Source of the DNA: CAYMRB01 sp964392615
Lineage (GTDB): Bacteria; Planctomycetota; UBA8108
Assembly (NCBI GenBank): GCA_964392615.1
Contig: CAYMRB010000223.1
Coordinates: forward strand, 1 to 16,113
Length of the DNA stretch: 16,113 nucleotides
Direction of reading: 5' to 3'
Made by a program: the position numbers and the translations under genes
Notes under the pieces: generated by a model
The model's database searches: none
Told to the model about the DNA's origin: nothing
The model's input: the letters and a program-made list of their open reading frames with translations, nothing else
Part shown: one piece after another, positions 7,252 to 14,982 of the stretch
How positions within the stretch are numbered: position 1 is the stretch's first letter
Layout: each line of letters begins with the position of its first letter

Positions 7252-7677
7252 ATGCACATCCAGATTTCGCTCTCTGACGGAGTGCCCATCTACCGTCAGA
7301 TCGTCAACCAGATCAAATACATGGCCGCCTCCGGCAGGCTGGAGCCCGGAGCGGAGCTTCCGCCGATCCGCGTTCTCGCCGAGCAGTTGCAGGTGACGCC
7401 GAACACCGTGGTCAAGGCGTATCGAGAGCTGGAGGTCGAGGGGATCGTGAACAAACGCCGAGGGGCGGGAACCTACCTCTCGAAACGGGGTTCTCCCCTC
7501 GCCCACCGCGAACGACGGAAGATCATCGAGCAGCGAGCCGACGCGCTTCTCGCGGAGGCGCGTCAGATGAACTTCACGTTCGACGCGGTCATGGAGATTC
7601 TGCTGCAGCGTGAGTCGGTGTTGTCGAAGGAGGCGGGGAAGGCGAAAGGCCATGTCTCAGTATCAGGAAGTCATTGA
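7252..7677 (+). CDS. GntR-family transcriptional regulator, YtrA type
   Basis: A 141-residue protein, the usual size for the short YtrA subfamily, which lacks the large effector domain. The opening I-S-L-S-D-G-V-P-I-Y-R-Q-I-V-N-Q-I leads into the winged helix. The helix-turn-helix is at about 37-60 (L-P-P-I-R-V-L-A, then T-P-N-T-V-V-K-A-Y-R-E-L). The wing is at 64-76 (G-I-V-N-K-R-R-G-A-G-T-Y-L). A short C-terminal helical tail (about 80-125) probably mediates dimerisation. Its 3' end overlaps the ABC ATPase gene by 26 bases, so the two are likely translated in a coupled manner. YtrA-type repressors normally control the ABC transporter operon they lead, often in response to cell-envelope stress or antibiotics; the signal here is unknown. 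ATG at 7252 is the only sensible start; the ribosome binding site is weak (AAGAGA at 7234-7239). Confidence 0.92.
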   Translation: MHIQISLSDGVPIYRQIVNQIKYMAASGRLEPGAELPPIRVLAEQLQVTPNTVVKAYRELEVEGIVNKRRGAGTYLSKRGSPLAHRERRKIIEQRADALLAEARQMNFTFDAVMEILLQRESVLSKEAGKAKGHVSVSGSH

Positions 7678-8563
7678 AGTAGATGATGTTTCGCGCGCCT
7701 TCGGAAGAACGGTCGCTCTCGATCGCGTGTCTCTTCGCGTTTCTCCAGGATCCATACACGGACTGGTCGGCGTGAACGGTGCGGGCAAGACGACGCTGAT
7801 CAAACACCTATTGGGGTTGCTGAGAGCCAAGCAGGGATCCGTGCGCGTCTTTGGATTGGATCCGGTCCGACATCCCGTTCCGGTCCTCCAGGACATCGGC
7901 TACCTGTCGGAAGAACGCGATTTGCCGGACTGGATGCGCATCCGTGAATTGATGCGGTACACCCGCGCCTATCACCCCCGCTGGGATCAAGCCTACGCCG
8001 ATGATCTGCTGCATGGGTTCGGACTCGACGAGTCCAAAGAGATCAAGAACCTGTCCAAGGGGATGCGCGCCCAGGCAGCCCTCATCGCGGCGGTGGCCCA
8101 CCACCCGGAGCTTCTCCTGTTGGATGAGCCCTCGACCGGCTTGGATGCGGTGGTACGCCGCGACATCCTGAACGCGGTCATCCGCGCGGTAGCCGACGAT
8201 GGACGCACGGTCCTCTTCTCGTCGCACCTGCTCGACGAGGTGGAGCAGTTGTCCGATTCCATCACGATGATTCACGCGGGGAAGGTCGTCCTGGAAGGAG
8301 CGCTAGATGCCATAAAGGAGCAGCATCGCGTTCTCAATCTCCGCTTCGACTCGGCGCAGGATCAACCACCGCTGTTCAGCGGGTTTCTCTCCGCCGACGG
8401 GTATAAACACGACTGGGCGGTGGTCTGCACCGGCGAGATCAGCAGTCTTCGCCACGCAGTGGCCGCCATCGGAGGGAATATCCTGGACGACCGACACGCG
8501 TCACTTCAGGAGATCTTCGTAGCGCGTGTTGGAAGGGGCCAGTCGCGTACGGAGGAAGGTTGA
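7652..8563 (+). CDS. ABC transporter ATP-binding protein
   Basis: A 303-residue cytoplasmic ATPase that should power the permease encoded three bases downstream. All core motifs are present: Walker A G40-V-N-G-A-G-K46-T-T, signature L134-S-K-G-M, Walker B L-L-L-L-D158-E159-P-S-T-G-L-D, and the switch histidine H192 in F-S-S-H-L-L-D-E. In the Q-loop the usual Gln is replaced (I-G-Y-L-S-E-E), as is common in YtrB/BcrA-like exporters. A C-terminal extension of about 80 residues follows the nucleotide-binding domain, typical of ABC-2 type partners. ATG at 7652 lies inside the end of the regulator gene; AAGGAGG at 7626-7632 is somewhat far, and GAAAGG is nearer. An upstream start at 7610 adds only an Arg-rich stretch. 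Export of a toxic compound or lipid is the likely role; the substrate is unknown. Confidence 0.93.
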   Translation: MSQYQEVIEVDDVSRAFGRTVALDRVSLRVSPGSIHGLVGVNGAGKTTLIKHLLGLLRAKQGSVRVFGLDPVRHPVPVLQDIGYLSEERDLPDWMRIRELMRYTRAYHPRWDQAYADDLLHGFGLDESKEIKNLSKGMRAQAALIAAVAHHPELLLLDEPSTGLDAVVRRDILNAVIRAVADDGRTVLFSSHLLDEVEQLSDSITMIHAGKVVLEGALDAIKEQHRVLNLRFDSAQDQPPLFSGFLSADGYKHDWAVVCTGEISSLRHAVAAIGGNILDDRHASLQEIFVARVGRGQSRTEEG

Positions 8564-8566
8564 ATA

Positions 8567-10231
8567 ATGCGTACTCCGGCACAGGCCCTCTTGTGGGAGC
8601 TATGGCGACTCGCCCGGTTCGGATTCCTGGTGCGCATCGTGGGCATGAGCCTCTTCGGAGTCGTGCTCTTCTGGCTTGCGGGGCCGGGAGGCTTTGGGCA
8701 GGCCTCCATCGCTCCGCTCGTGATGCAATGGTTGGTGGGCGCGAGCCTGATCTCCGGTCTCTGGGTGAACAGTTTCGACAATCAAAAACGCGGCTTTCCG
8801 TTCACGCTCGGATTCACCCGTCCCGTGAGCACCTTGCAGTTAGTCGCCATTCCCATGGCATTTCTCGCCAGCAGCGCGGCTCTCTGCTATCTGATTCCAG
8901 TCTTCGTTCTGGAGTGGCTATTCGGCATCTCATTCAGTTGGTTTCCGGTAGCGCTGTGTGTCGCCACCGTGAGCTGCTGCCTTGCAGCTGCCCTGTGGTG
9001 CGCGCAGAGCGTACTCATGCAGTGGGTCAATTGCACGGTCGTTGGCGGTCTGGTTGTCACCGGTCTGGTCGTGTGGGTGAAGGGACATACCGATACCTCT
9101 GTCGCCCTTTTCCTCGTCACCCAGAAGTGGTGGACGATCATCCGTTTCTCTGCCGGGGACTATCTCCGTCTTCTCCTCGTGCTGATTGCTGTGGTGGCTA
9201 TCGCCGTCACAATGGTTAACCGACAACGACATGGCGACGCGGGATCCCGCTTTCTCGTCAGGCGAATTCAGGACGCGTTGTCCGCCAAGATACCCAGCTG
9301 GAATCTCCGCTTCCAAACTCCTGGCGGGGCACAGTTCTGGCTCGAGATGCGACGCTCGAGCTTTCGCCTTCTTTGGTGGAGTGGGATTATCGCGGTCGTC
9401 GCTCCGCTGGTCATAACCACCATCGACTTGTATGGAAACAAGCTTGCGGGGACAGCCGTCCCTTTGTGGCTGAGTTTGCTCGTCGCTTGGCCGGTGCTTT
9501 GCTCCGTTCTGGGGGCGGAGTGGATGCTGGGCCTCAAACGGAAGCAAGGGGTCGTAAGTCTCTCTTCCTACGACCTCACCCAGGCGATGAGGAACGATAC
9601 GCTCGTGGTGGTCAAGCTCGCCGCATTGACAACTGGAGTGTTTCTGAGCTGGGTCATAGTCGCGAGTTCCGCCGTGTTGTCGACCATCCTGCGTGGTGAT
9701 TATTCCGACTGCCCTCAGATCTTGCAGGCTCTCGACCTCGGCCGGATCGACTGGCCTTTTCTCTGGTGTGGCGTACTCATCCTTCTTGTTGTGGTGATGT
9801 ACATATCAGGAATCCTGAGCGCTTTAGTGTGTGGGTTGTGTATGCCCCTTTATCCACGGCGGTTCCTTTACGTCGGAACCGTCATGGCGATACATGTCTT
9901 GTTCCTGCTCTGGGACAGTGTGAGCGGCTGGAGATTTCAATTCCTGTGGACTGCTTACGGCTGGATACTACTCGCCGGAGTGGTAGCGGTCACGTTGGTC
10001 GCATTGCTCCGTGCTCGGCGATGGGGATTTCTGGGCAAACGATATCTGATCACGACTTTGATCATTTGGGGCGCTTATGTGGCCGCTGCGCTGTCACTCG
10101 CGCTGAAGTACGGGCCGGCCTCGATCGCGATCAGCCACTTGTCTCTCGCCCTCGGCGGGTGCGTGCTGATCTTCCCTCTCACGACCGCTGCGCTCGCGCC
10201 ACTGTCCATAGCGGCGCACCGACATCGGTGA
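8567..10231 (+). CDS. Large ABC-2-like permease, apparently two fused halves
   Basis: A 554-residue integral membrane protein with about 14 hydrophobic segments. It starts at ATG 8567, three bases after the ATPase stop, with GGAGGAAGG at 8551-8559 as ribosome binding site. It is the evident membrane partner of that ATPase. Two halves can be recognised. Each begins with a similar amphipathic element: W-E-L-W-R-L-A-R-F-G-F-L near residue 10, and F-W-L-E-M-R-R-S-S-F-R-L-L near residue 257. Each is followed by a hydrophobic segment and, later, a segment containing L-V-A-x-P. This suggests an internal duplication in which one polypeptide supplies both half-transporters. No ATPase motif or signal peptide is present. 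GC is much lower here than in the flanking genes (28 of 60 bases in 8881-8940). The family assignment rests on hydrophobicity and context, not on a diagnostic motif. Confidence 0.8.
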   Translation: MRTPAQALLWELWRLARFGFLVRIVGMSLFGVVLFWLAGPGGFGQASIAPLVMQWLVGASLISGLWVNSFDNQKRGFPFTLGFTRPVSTLQLVAIPMAFLASSAALCYLIPVFVLEWLFGISFSWFPVALCVATVSCCLAAALWCAQSVLMQWVNCTVVGGLVVTGLVVWVKGHTDTSVALFLVTQKWWTIIRFSAGDYLRLLLVLIAVVAIAVTMVNRQRHGDAGSRFLVRRIQDALSAKIPSWNLRFQTPGGAQFWLEMRRSSFRLLWWSGIIAVVAPLVITTIDLYGNKLAGTAVPLWLSLLVAWPVLCSVLGAEWMLGLKRKQGVVSLSSYDLTQAMRNDTLVVVKLAALTTGVFLSWVIVASSAVLSTILRGDYSDCPQILQALDLGRIDWPFLWCGVLILLVVVMYISGILSALVCGLCMPLYPRRFLYVGTVMAIHVLFLLWDSVSGWRFQFLWTAYGWILLAGVVAVTLVALLRARRWGFLGKRYLITTLIIWGAYVAAALSLALKYGPASIAISHLSLALGGCVLIFPLTTAALAPLSIAAHRHR

Positions 10232-10376
10232 CCGCGTGGATCGTACCTTCGGGGTCGAACACGCCCGGCGCCGTGATGGCGTGGTCGTGGGTGGTGAGGG
10301 TTCAAGAGCGAATCGCAGAACGGAGACGAGCGGGGGCGCCGTAGCTGCGCAGGCGTGTCGGCCAGCCGTGCTCCGG

Positions 10377-11774
10377 TCAATCCTTCAGGTGCTCGAGCGG
10401 CGAGGAATCGCCCTGTGCTCTGCACCAGGCAGCAAGTTGACCCCGGAGCACCTTGAGAAGTTCCGCCTGGGCAGGTTCGTCGGCCAGGTTGTCCGTTTCG
10501 GACGGGTCGCGGCTCAGATCGTAAAGCTCTTCGCGAGGACGATGTTGGTAACGGGTCACGATCGCCTCCGCCGCGACATCGGTCTTCGCCTTCTCGATCC
10601 AGGAATCCCAAAACGGCAAGTGGTGTGGGCCGGACTTGCAACCGGTGATATGCGTCGTGAACGTTGTCTCGGGGCTGAGGTTGAGAATGTAGCGATGGGT
10701 CGGTGTCCGCACTGTTCGGGCGGGACAGTGGTTGGCGATGCCGGGGCCGCCGTTGTCATTGCCGGTGTGCGTTCCGAAGACGACCTCCCGATGCGTTGTT
10801 CGTTTTCCGGTCAGGATGGGAAGAAGGCTCCGGCCATCGAGGTTCTCGGGTACCTTGCCGCCTGCAGCATCGATACATGTGGGAAGAACGTCGACAAGAC
10901 TGGCCAACGCATCCGTCACCGTCCCCGGCGCCACCTTGTCCGGCCAGCGGACGATGAACGGAACGCGCAGGCCGCCGTCGTACACGCACCACTTTGCGAA
11001 GGGCCAATTGGCTCCCTGATCGCTCGTGTAGACGAGCAGGGTGCTGTCCTTCATTCCTTTCTTGGCGACGGCGTCAAGAACACTGCCGAGGATGCTGTCC
11101 ATCAGTGTGACATCGCTGTAGTAATTCGCTCGATCGGCACGCGTCTCCACGGTGTCGACGAAGTTCGGTGGCAACGGAATGTCGGTCAGGTCATACTTCG
11201 TGTTCTTGATCCACGGCGTGTGGGGCGGATGCGTGCAAACCACCAGGAACAGAGGCTTGGCGCCGTCGAATTCCGCAATGTAGTCAGCCGCCTGCTGCTC
11301 GCGTCTCTTGACCAAGTCGTAGGGAAACCGATGTCTCGGCGAATGATGAAATTTGCCGAAATGCGCGGTGTAGTATCCCAGTGCCTTGAGATACTCGGGC
11401 ATTGTCTTGATATCGGTTCGAATCGGCGTGCCGAATTTGTGACCGCCGTTGCGATGCGGCATCAGCCCGGTCTGGATCACGCAACGCGAGGGGCTGCATA
11501 ACGGCGATGCGGCGAATGCGTGAGTGAATCGCATGGATTCCCTCGCCAGCCTGTCGATATTGGGCGTATTGACGTATGCGTCCCCATAGGCGCCCGAATC
11601 CGTCCACCCGTGATCGTCGGAAATGAAGAGGATGACGTTGGGCTGAACAGCCTTCGCTTCTGCCGGCGAGGTCGTTGACAGGACAATCGCGAGCGCCGTT
11701 GCGGCTGCACTCTTGAAGATGTCGAGGAGGAAGTCGCGTCTTCGGTGCACGGTGGTGACCTTTCTGGTCGGCAT
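10377..11774 (-). CDS. Tat-exported sulfatase (heparan N-sulfatase-like group)
   Basis: A 465-residue type I sulfatase, hydrolysing sulfate esters or sulfamates outside the cytoplasm. The N-terminus has a twin-arginine signal (H-R-R-R-D-F-L-L-D-I-F, then a hydrophobic stretch and P-A-E-A-K-A). The metal site begins S-D53-D54-H-G-W. The nucleophile is C93 in L-C93-S-P-S-R-C-V-I-Q-T-G, the C-x-P-S-R signature whose Cys is converted to formylglycine. Y-T-S-D-Q-G-A, F-A-K-W and Y-D-G-G-L-R-V-P are the usual second metal and substrate-binding segments, and E-E-L-Y-D-L-x-x-D-P is the normal sulfatase C-terminus. S-G-A-Y-G with P-H-R-N-G recalls the N-sulfoglucosamine sulfohydrolase-like group. ATG 11774 was chosen; GTG 11750 has a better ribosome binding site and is an alternative, TTG 11825 less so. 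It lies 61 bases after the esterase gene, probably in the same transcript. No formylglycine-generating enzyme is encoded in the window. Confidence 0.92.
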   Translation of the reverse strand: MPTRKVTTVHRRRDFLLDIFKSAAATALAIVLSTTSPAEAKAVQPNVILFISDDHGWTDSGAYGDAYVNTPNIDRLARESMRFTHAFAASPLCSPSRCVIQTGLMPHRNGGHKFGTPIRTDIKTMPEYLKALGYYTAHFGKFHHSPRHRFPYDLVKRREQQAADYIAEFDGAKPLFLVVCTHPPHTPWIKNTKYDLTDIPLPPNFVDTVETRADRANYYSDVTLMDSILGSVLDAVAKKGMKDSTLLVYTSDQGANWPFAKWCVYDGGLRVPFIVRWPDKVAPGTVTDALASLVDVLPTCIDAAGGKVPENLDGRSLLPILTGKRTTHREVVFGTHTGNDNGGPGIANHCPARTVRTPTHRYILNLSPETTFTTHITGCKSGPHHLPFWDSWIEKAKTDVAAEAIVTRYQHRPREELYDLSRDPSETDNLADEPAQAELLKVLRGQLAAWCRAQGDSSPLEHLKD

Positions 11775-11835
11775 GACCGATCGGCTTGATAGCCTGCTGC
11801 TGAGTGTCTTGCGAACGGGAAGCAACTCGAGAGCT

Positions 11836-14643
11836 TCAGTCGTTCATGAGCAGCTCGGCCATGGCCCGGCCGAGCGCATCTCCGACCAAGAGATAGGTCT
11901 CGGCATTGTGGTTGTAGTGGAATCCTTGGTTCTTCGGGGAGACCGAGGCGTCCCGCCAATACCCTCGCGCCTCGATGGTCTTCACGTTGCCCGCGAACTC
12001 GGCGTGCTTGCCCGTCTCGCCGCTCACAGCAAGTTGGCCTTCAGCGACAGTCAGGCCGTCGCGTGCGAGGTTCCAGCCCTCGAATGCGATCGTCGCGAGC
12101 ACGAAGGGGGCGTCCTGGGCGATCCGCCCCGGGTAGCGGGTGCCGTAGTACCGCCGAACGCTCTTGATCAAGTTGACCAGGTTGCTCTCGTAACGGCTGG
12201 CAGCCGGTTCACCCTGGTCCTTGTGTCCTTGCCACCAGACGAAGCCGGCGATCTCGAAGCCCTGGTCGGCCCACTGCGGGTACTCGGTAGCAAAGTTGTC
12301 CAGAACATCGGTCACGTTGAAGACCGAGTAGGTTGACCAGAAGCTCGACCAGTCCGCCCCTGTCCCCGGTTCCGTGCCGGCAGACGACGTGTGTTTTGCC
12401 TTGCTGACGTAAACGACACCCTTGTGCTTGACCTGAAAGCTCTCGAGGTAGTCCGTGGCGCTCGCCCAGGCCTGCGGCCCCATGTCGGCCTCGTGCAGGA
12501 AGAAGTCATCGTACTGCTTGCCGGCATACCACCAAATCGGCTTCGGAGCTTCGCTGGTCGGCCATCTGCCGGGCGACTCTCCGTACCCCGCGTACGTGTA
12601 TCCGTCGCTGTGGTCGAATCGCTTGCTCCCCGGCGGCAGGCAGTCCCAGCTCAGGCTGCGATTGCCGATGGAACTCTTGATGAGCAGAACGGGCTCTTCG
12701 AAGCAGTAGTCCATCACCTGCCCGAATCCGAGCTCCGGGCCGAACGAGCCGCCGGCAACGAAAGGGCTCAGAGGGCCATTGCCGATGTCGGAGATCACGC
12801 CGCGATACATCACGTTCCTGTTGGCGATCCAATTGCCGTCGCGGTCGACAAGGTTGGTGAATCGCTTCCCGACCTTGACCGTGGTTTCCAGCGTGCCGGG
12901 GCCGGAACCGTCCGTGCGGCCGAAGCCCACCATGTTGGACTGCCCGGACAGGATGAACACCTTGACCGGCTTCTTCTTGCTAGCCCTGCCGAAGTCCGGC
13001 CTCGGCAGGGGGTACGGAAGCGACGGTTTGTCGTCCGCGTCCGTGGGATCGGTAGTGCAGCCGTAGAGCTCGAACCAGTCTCCCGCGTTGTCGCCATCCG
13101 TGTTCGGATTCAGCGGATGGGTTCCCGTGTCCGTCGCGCCTTCATACTTGCGGGTATTCGTCTCAACGGTATCCGCCAGCCCGTCGGCGTCCGTGTCGAC
13201 AACCGTAGGGTTGGTCCCGGTGTCGGACGAGTCGACCCACTTGCCCGTGTTGGACTCCACCGCATCGTTCAGCTTGTCGCCGTCGGTGTCCTCATCGGCC
13301 GGGTCCGTAGGCGGCCGTTTCGCCGCACCGGCGACCTCCGGGCCATCCTCCAGCCCGTCACCGTCGCTGTCGGGGTTCTTCGGATCGGTATCGTGAACGT
13401 ACTCGTCGAGGTTAGTCAGACCGTCGCCGTCGCCCCCGTGCTCGAGATCCTCGCCGGGTTGCAGGGCGGTGGCCGACGGCGGCGACGTGTGCGCCAGTTC
13501 GAAATCGTCCGGCATGCCGTCGGCATCCGAGTCGGTGGCCCACTCGAGGTTGTTCCCCTTGATCTGAAGCTGGCCACGAAGGCTCCCGACCACACCGTCT
13601 CGGTCGGCGGGGTCCAGGGTCCCGACGATGCCGTCGGTGGTGGCGATCAGGACGTACGTGCCGGCCTCCACTCCGCCGAGATCAGAGAAGTCGAGGTCGC
13701 CGAATCCGAAGACACCGTCGCCGATGTTCGCCGTGCCGGTGACCTTGATCCGGTCGCTGACCTTGTTCGAGGCGTCGAGCTCGAAGAGGAGCTTACCCGT
13801 GCCGCCGGCCTGCGCCGACAGGTCGAGGTTGCCGCGTACCGACAGGGTACCCACCGGACCGCCCGGGGAGAGGTTGCCAGTCGCCGGGACCTTGACCGGT
13901 ACATCGATCGTCGCGTTTCCCACCAGCGTGCCGCCGTTGAACCTCAGGCCGCCATAGGGGAGGTTGACCGTTCCGTTGATGACCAAGGTCCCGGACGCGA
14001 TCCTGAGTGTCCCCACCGAGACGTTTCCCAGCGTCCATGTTCCCGTGCCTTCTTTTCTCAGGTCGGCGTAGCGGTTTCCCCCCTCGAACCGGACCGCCTT
14101 CACCGAGTTCCCGGTTGTCGTTCCGCTGAGCGTGAGACCCCCCTTGTCTCCTTTCCGAACGTTGTCGTTGTACGGAACCGTGGCCGTCCCCAGGGTCTGG
14201 CTGCCCTTGGTCGGAGCGAAGATCAGCCCTTTGTAGATGCTGCCCTGATTGTTGATGACGCGAACGTCAGGGCCGCCTGTAATCGGCGCTGTAATGGTAT
14301 GGTCGACATGCCGGACCGTCTGGTCGATGACCCCGCCTTCCACGAAGTGCAGGGTACGACCGGAAAGCGTGTAGCCGCCGTTCTTCGCGGTGAAGGTGAT
14401 ATTCTTCACCGTGATGGCCTCGCCCAATGTGACCGCGCCCACTTCGCCCTCGAAGACCGCACTGTCAGGAGTCGCGTTGTTCCAGGTCGTCGTGTCGCGC
14501 GGCCCGCCCGAGGCCGTACCCCAATTGCTCGTCTTCGAATCCCAGGTCTTCGGGCCCGAGGAGTACAAATCTGCCGCATGCGCTACCCAGCCGACGGAGA
14601 GGATGGACGCGACGCTTACGATCCTACACAAGTGGGTCTTCAT
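11836..14643 (-). CDS. Secreted SGNH/SASA-type carbohydrate esterase with beta-strand and Ca-binding repeats
   Basis: A 935-residue multidomain exported protein. ATG 14643 was chosen because a standard signal peptide starts there (M-K-T-H-L-C-R-I-V-S-V, cleavage after A-H-A). The same frame is open upstream to 15003, giving 1055 residues, discussed separately. Residues about 25-365 are beta-rich with autotransporter-associated strand repeats (S-N-W-G; G-T-G-T-W-T-L-G-N-V-S-V; G-G-T-L-V-G-N-A). Residues about 370-540 hold five Asp-rich TSP3-like Ca-binding repeats (D-S-D-A-D-G-M-P-D-D; N-P-D-S-D-G-D-G-L-E-D; D-T-D-G-D-K-L-N-D). From about 560 is the esterase domain: V-F-I-L-S-G-Q-S569-N-M with nucleophile Ser569, an F-V-W-W-Q-G block, and catalytic-type His909 in G-F-H-Y-N-H. 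SASA domains remove acyl groups from sugars. Together with the sulfatase 61 bases downstream this suggests degradation of an acylated, sulfated polysaccharide. The substrate is inferred, not seen. Confidence 0.88.
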   Translation of the reverse strand: MKTHLCRIVSVASILSVGWVAHAADLYSSGPKTWDSKTSNWGTASGGPRDTTTWNNATPDSAVFEGEVGAVTLGEAITVKNITFTAKNGGYTLSGRTLHFVEGGVIDQTVRHVDHTITAPITGGPDVRVINNQGSIYKGLIFAPTKGSQTLGTATVPYNDNVRKGDKGGLTLSGTTTGNSVKAVRFEGGNRYADLRKEGTGTWTLGNVSVGTLRIASGTLVINGTVNLPYGGLRFNGGTLVGNATIDVPVKVPATGNLSPGGPVGTLSVRGNLDLSAQAGGTGKLLFELDASNKVSDRIKVTGTANIGDGVFGFGDLDFSDLGGVEAGTYVLIATTDGIVGTLDPADRDGVVGSLRGQLQIKGNNLEWATDSDADGMPDDFELAHTSPPSATALQPGEDLEHGGDGDGLTNLDEYVHDTDPKNPDSDGDGLEDGPEVAGAAKRPPTDPADEDTDGDKLNDAVESNTGKWVDSSDTGTNPTVVDTDADGLADTVETNTRKYEGATDTGTHPLNPNTDGDNAGDWFELYGCTTDPTDADDKPSLPYPLPRPDFGRASKKKPVKVFILSGQSNMVGFGRTDGSGPGTLETTVKVGKRFTNLVDRDGNWIANRNVMYRGVISDIGNGPLSPFVAGGSFGPELGFGQVMDYCFEEPVLLIKSSIGNRSLSWDCLPPGSKRFDHSDGYTYAGYGESPGRWPTSEAPKPIWWYAGKQYDDFFLHEADMGPQAWASATDYLESFQVKHKGVVYVSKAKHTSSAGTEPGTGADWSSFWSTYSVFNVTDVLDNFATEYPQWADQGFEIAGFVWWQGHKDQGEPAASRYESNLVNLIKSVRRYYGTRYPGRIAQDAPFVLATIAFEGWNLARDGLTVAEGQLAVSGETGKHAEFAGNVKTIEARGYWRDASVSPKNQGFHYNHNAETYLLVGDALGRAMAELLMND

Positions 14644-14982
14644 GCTGCCTGCCGTGCTGAATAGGGTCGACTCTAGATGTCGGATCGCCAGCAACACCGT
14701 CCGCCGCTTCCGTGACGGACCATCTTCCCGCCGCTGGACCCGACGATGAGATGGCGGTGGCTCCTCGACCGCGATGATCGCCGAGGCCTCGGAAGGTTGA
14801 CAAGCGACAAGGTCCTCCGCCGCTGGTTGCCGACGGACGATCTGCATATCGCTGTCGTCGGGCGCGTCGAGATCGCGGCGCAACACGAGGACGGTCGCGG
14901 TCAGCAGGGCGCCGGCGATGACGACGATGCTGACCGCCGCGCGGCGCGGCGTCGCGAGCAGTGTGCGTAGGATTCTCTTCAT
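14644..14982 (-). pseudogene. Probable 5' remnant of a small membrane-anchored protein gene, fused in frame to the esterase
   Basis: ATG at 14982 overlaps the stop of the upstream gene as ATGA, the hallmark of translational coupling. From it 113 codons run without a stop straight into the esterase ATG at 14643. The peptide starts M-K-R-I-L-R-T-L-L, has one membrane segment (A-V-S-I-V-V-I-A-G-A-L-L), then R-R-D-L-D-A-P-D-D-S-D-M-Q and a charged, low-complexity tail. The anchor plus P-D-D-S-D linker is what I would expect at the N-terminus of proteins related to the upstream neighbour, so this may be a paralogue cut off by arrival of the esterase-sulfatase segment. Alternatively the whole frame (14982 to 11836, 1048 residues) is translated as one membrane-anchored esterase with a second, internal signal-like segment. 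The sequence alone cannot decide. Confidence 0.5.

Noticed and set aside
10189..10302. A short - strand frame over the permease 3' end reading H-D-H-A-I-T-A-P-G-V-F-D-P-E-G
   Set aside because: Looks protein-like but is only about 38 codons, overlaps the end of the permease gene, and has no start or ribosome binding site.
12391..14664. A 757-codon open frame on the + strand opposite the esterase gene
   Set aside because: No recognisable domain, and the - strand frame has a signal peptide, repeats and the esterase active site.
14666..14677. GTCGACTCTAGA, identical to the SalI-XbaI part of common cloning polylinkers, near the in-frame junction
   Set aside because: The flanking bases do not continue the polylinker on either side, so a chance 12-base match is more likely than vector contamination.
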